Position numbers and translations under genes: made by a program. DNA of 14,476 nucleotides from a bacterium (GTDB lineage: Bacteria > UBP18 > UBA7526). Positions within the stretch are counted from its first letter, which is position 1; each line of letters opens with the position of its first letter. A model generated the notes under the pieces. That model made no database searches. It had not been told where the DNA came from and saw only the letters and a list, made by a program, of their open reading frames with translations. Location: contig JAHIPW010000105.1 in NCBI GenBank assembly GCA_018903055.1, forward strand, positions 1 to 14,476, given 5' to 3'. Positions 12,443 to 14,476 of this stretch are shown piece after piece.

Positions 12443-13363
12443 TTATTCTCCTTCCCCAAACAGATTCATCAAATTCCCGCCAAGTATGCTTTCCTTCTCT
12501 CCGTCCTCAATATTCAAATCCTTGAGGACCTCTATACTTTCAGTCAAACCTTTTTTGGCCGGAAAATCAGAGCCCCACAATATTCTGTCTGGACCAAAAA
12601 AGTCTAAAGCCATATTGAGCAGGGAGGCTGATTTTGCACCGCTGGTATCTACAAAGATATTTCTTAAAATAGCTGAAGGCAGACTCCCTAAATCTTTAAC
12701 CATCTCTCTTGCCCGCAACATCAAGTAAGTGGAATCGAAGCGATCGCCCAAAAATGGCAGCACCCCAGCAAAATGGGCAAAAATAATCTTTAGATTTTTA
12801 AGCTGGCTCAATCTGCCGGACATCATCAACTTACCGGCACACATAGTAATATCAAAGGGATACTCCACAACCGGCATCAAAAGAGGGTCTCTTATCCTCT
12901 CAAAACCGATGGGGTTGATGATCTGGGAATGTACAAAGATAGGGAGTTTCTCTCTCTCCGCCTTTTCTAATACGGGAAGAAAACTCTCATCATCTAAAAA
13001 TCTTCCCTCATAGCTTGAGGCTAAAGAGAGACAGGATAATCCCAATTCTCTTATCCTTTCAACCTCTCTCACCATATCTTTTGGCCGATCCACAGGCAGA
13101 ATACCTGCGCCCATAAGTCGCTCCGGATGGCGCTTTACCTGTTTAGAGATTTCCTCATTGTAAAGAGCGCATACCTTTGACCACCCGCCCATTTTCAGGT
13201 GAGCATCTGAGGTGGGATAAAGCAAGACCGCCTTTTCTATACCCGACTTATCCAGCGTATTTAATAGCAGGTCAATATCTGACCACCCTCTTTTAAAAAA
13301 AGAGGTATACTTTGCTACTCCAGGTGGAATCCAATGGCTATGAGCATCCCATATTTTTGTCAT
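12443..13363 (-). CDS. Amidohydrolase-2 family metal-dependent TIM-barrel enzyme
   Basis: The family (PF04909 type) includes decarboxylases such as ACMSD and resorcylate decarboxylase, and various hydrolases. Numbered from the chosen start, metal-site residues are His8 and His10 in DAHSHW, His145 in PIFVHSQ, His197 in IIFAHFAG and Asp266 in WGSDFPAK. The protein is 306 residues. A longer frame opens at 13399, but the ATG at 13363 overlaps the upstream stop as ATGA and starts right at the first barrel strand, so I prefer it. A GGAAGG site lies about 11 bases upstream. The substrate is unknown. Its position between the radical SAM gene and the phosphorylase suggests a linked role, perhaps on a base or on a radical SAM product, but nothing in the sequence proves it. 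Confidence 0.88.
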   Translation of the reverse strand: MTKIWDAHSHWIPPGVAKYTSFFKRGWSDIDLLLNTLDKSGIEKAVLLYPTSDAHLKMGGWSKVCALYNEEISKQVKRHPERLMGAGILPVDRPKDMVREVERIRELGLSCLSLASSYEGRFLDDESFLPVLEKAEREKLPIFVHSQIINPIGFERIRDPLLMPVVEYPFDITMCAGKLMMSGRLSQLKNLKIIFAHFAGVLPFLGDRFDSTYLMLRAREMVKDLGSLPSAILRNIFVDTSGAKSASLLNMALDFFGPDRILWGSDFPAKKGLTESIEVLKDLNIEDGEKESILGGNLMNLFGEGE

Positions 13364-14476
13364 ACGTGTAATTTTCCTTCCATTGCTCCGGCTTCCCATC
13401 GGGGAACATTATTCATTACATCCTGAAAACAAAGTTTAGCCAGAGGGTCAAAGTTGCTTTCTAATATGCGGTGGATCCTTCCTGGTTTACTGAAAAATTC
13501 CCTCATACACCAGGCGCCCAGCCTTCCTAAATCTCCGATAGAAAGGTATTTGGTGGGAACTACCGGATGTAAGAAGTCCCATTTTAAGATATCGATATTT
13601 TTGGGGTCCACCCATCCCCTCTTTACGGCATCTGTCCATAGCGGTGATCCCGGTGGAGGAGTGAGATACCCAATCCAAAGTATATCCGGATCAACCTTAT
13701 CGGCAAAGGCAAATCTGTCTTTAATAATCTGCTCGGTATCATAGTCAAAGCCAATCATTATGTCACCCACAATGGCGATGTCATTGCTACGCAAAATCTC
13801 GATGGTTTTATATATCTGCTCAATGGTTACGCCTTTGGCCAGATTTCTTAACTCCTGATCGCTGGCTACCTCTATGCCAAATACTCCAATAAACATCCCG
13901 GCCTTCTTCATTAAGGGAATGTCTTTTTCTGCTCTCACCCAGTCGCTGGCACAACCAAGACTAACCCACTTCATATTCAGGCCCCGCTTCAACTTCTCCT
14001 CACAGAACTCTCTTGCCCTTTTCCCGTTGACATTAAAGTTATCCTCTTGAATGACGATAACCTTAACCCCAAACTTCTTTTCCAACAGCTCCACTTCATC
14101 GACCACGCGCTTAGCCGACTTGGCCCGCCACTTATTAAAGTGTTTTAGGGCTCGGGGGTCGTGTTCGCTCCACTCATAGCAGAAGGTACAGCCGTGCGGG
14201 CAGCCGCGTGAGGTAACAATTTCCATAAAGGGCTTCCAATAAGTATGTCCTACATATTTTTCCATGGGAAATAGGTCGTATGCTGGAAGGGGCAGGGCAT
14301 CCAGATCAGGGATAAGCTCGCGCACCGGCCCAAAGACTACCTTTCCCTTCTCTCGGGAAGCCAGTCCGGAAATCTCCTTAAAGTTAGTCTTGCCTCTATT
14401 CAAGGCATCCATTAAATCGTTAAAGGTCAATTCGCCTTCGCCCATCACCACGAAGTCTATGGCGGGATTCTGCTCA
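13360..14476 (-). CDS. B12-binding-type radical SAM protein, 5' end missing
   Basis: The gene runs off the window edge. The frame stays open through the last base, and the first visible residues (NPAIDFVVMGEGELTF) are the typical end of an N-terminal cobalamin-binding domain, so the apparent GTG start at 14451 is not real. The radical SAM core follows, with SRGCPHGCTFCYEW supplying CxxxCxxC for a 4Fe-4S cluster, then ValIle-rich strands and a GDIMIGFDYDTEQ segment. The reaction is not identifiable. Relatives include methyltransferases and cyclases such as BchE. If it works by the usual chemistry, it would release 5'-deoxyadenosine, a candidate substrate for the downstream phosphorylase/isomerase/aldolase set. 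Its stop overlaps the amidohydrolase start. Confidence 0.9.
   Translation of the reverse strand, partial: EQNPAIDFVVMGEGELTFNDLMDALNRGKTNFKEISGLASREKGKVVFGPVRELIPDLDALPLPAYDLFPMEKYVGHTYWKPFMEIVTSRGCPHGCTFCYEWSEHDPRALKHFNKWRAKSAKRVVDEVELLEKKFGVKVIVIQEDNFNVNGKRAREFCEEKLKRGLNMKWVSLGCASDWVRAEKDIPLMKKAGMFIGVFGIEVASDQELRNLAKGVTIEQIYKTIEILRSNDIAIVGDIMIGFDYDTEQIIKDRFAFADKVDPDILWIGYLTPPPGSPLWTDAVKRGWVDPKNIDILKWDFLHPVVPTKYLSIGDLGRLGAWCMREFFSKPGRIHRILESNFDPLAKLCFQDVMNNVPRWEAGAMEGKLHV

Noticed and set aside
12443-13399. Longer amidohydrolase start at 13399
   Set aside because: It would overlap the radical SAM gene by 40 bp. The ATG at 13363 forms the ATGA overlap seen at the other junctions and begins at the first conserved barrel strand.
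13487-13678. Minus-strand 63-codon frame inside the radical SAM gene
   Set aside because: It is a frame shadow of a strongly conserved gene.

Overview
The window looks like bacterial chromosome from an uncultured, deep-branching lineage. The supporting signs are moderate GC, frequent AGA/AGG arginine and ATA isoleucine codons, bacterial-type Shine-Dalgarno sites, and intergenic gaps filled with short GC-rich palindromes and degenerate short-period repeats. I cannot name a phylum from the sequence alone. Every convincing gene lies on the minus strand, so the text below follows transcription, from high to low coordinates.

Region A (about 14476 to 8291) is a tightly packed operon. It encodes a B12-binding-type radical SAM protein (5' end outside the window), an amidohydrolase-2 family TIM-barrel enzyme, a nucleoside phosphorylase, an MtnA-like sugar-1-phosphate isomerase, a class II aldolase fused to a C-terminal SCP2-like domain, and an NAD-type aldehyde dehydrogenase. 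Three junctions are ATGA stop/start overlaps and the other two are gaps of 2-3 bp. Read together, phosphorylase, isomerase, aldolase and aldehyde dehydrogenase form a plausible complete route from a nucleoside such as 5'-deoxyadenosine or 5'-methylthioadenosine, through a ketose 1-phosphate, to DHAP plus a short aldehyde that is then oxidised. This resembles the 5-deoxyribose salvage route known as the DHAP shunt. It is the most interesting system in the window.

Region B (8290 to about 2917) is a lipid module: a small AcpS-like phosphopantetheinyl transferase, a PadR regulator, FakA (fatty acid kinase catalytic subunit, with an unusual internally duplicated insert), a DegV/FakB-like fatty-acid-binding protein, and two overlapping PlsY-like acyltransferases with altered active-site motifs. 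A strong intrinsic terminator follows. FakA/FakB making acyl-phosphate and PlsY consuming it would be a coherent exogenous fatty-acid incorporation pathway. The gaps in this region hold three unrelated short-period repeat tracts.

Region C (about 2900 to 1) holds a SEC59/DGK1/VTE5-type membrane lipid kinase with its own likely promoter, a uvrA pseudogene reduced to its N- and C-termini by a large internal deletion, a 109-bp palindromic MITE-like element, an orphan membrane PAS histidine kinase, and at the window edge a 43-bp tandem repeat that supplies the kinase's last codons and stop. The small repeats in this part share an ACGGGGC end, which suggests one repeat family that has shaped several gene ends. 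No tRNA, rRNA, CRISPR array or complete insertion sequence was seen.
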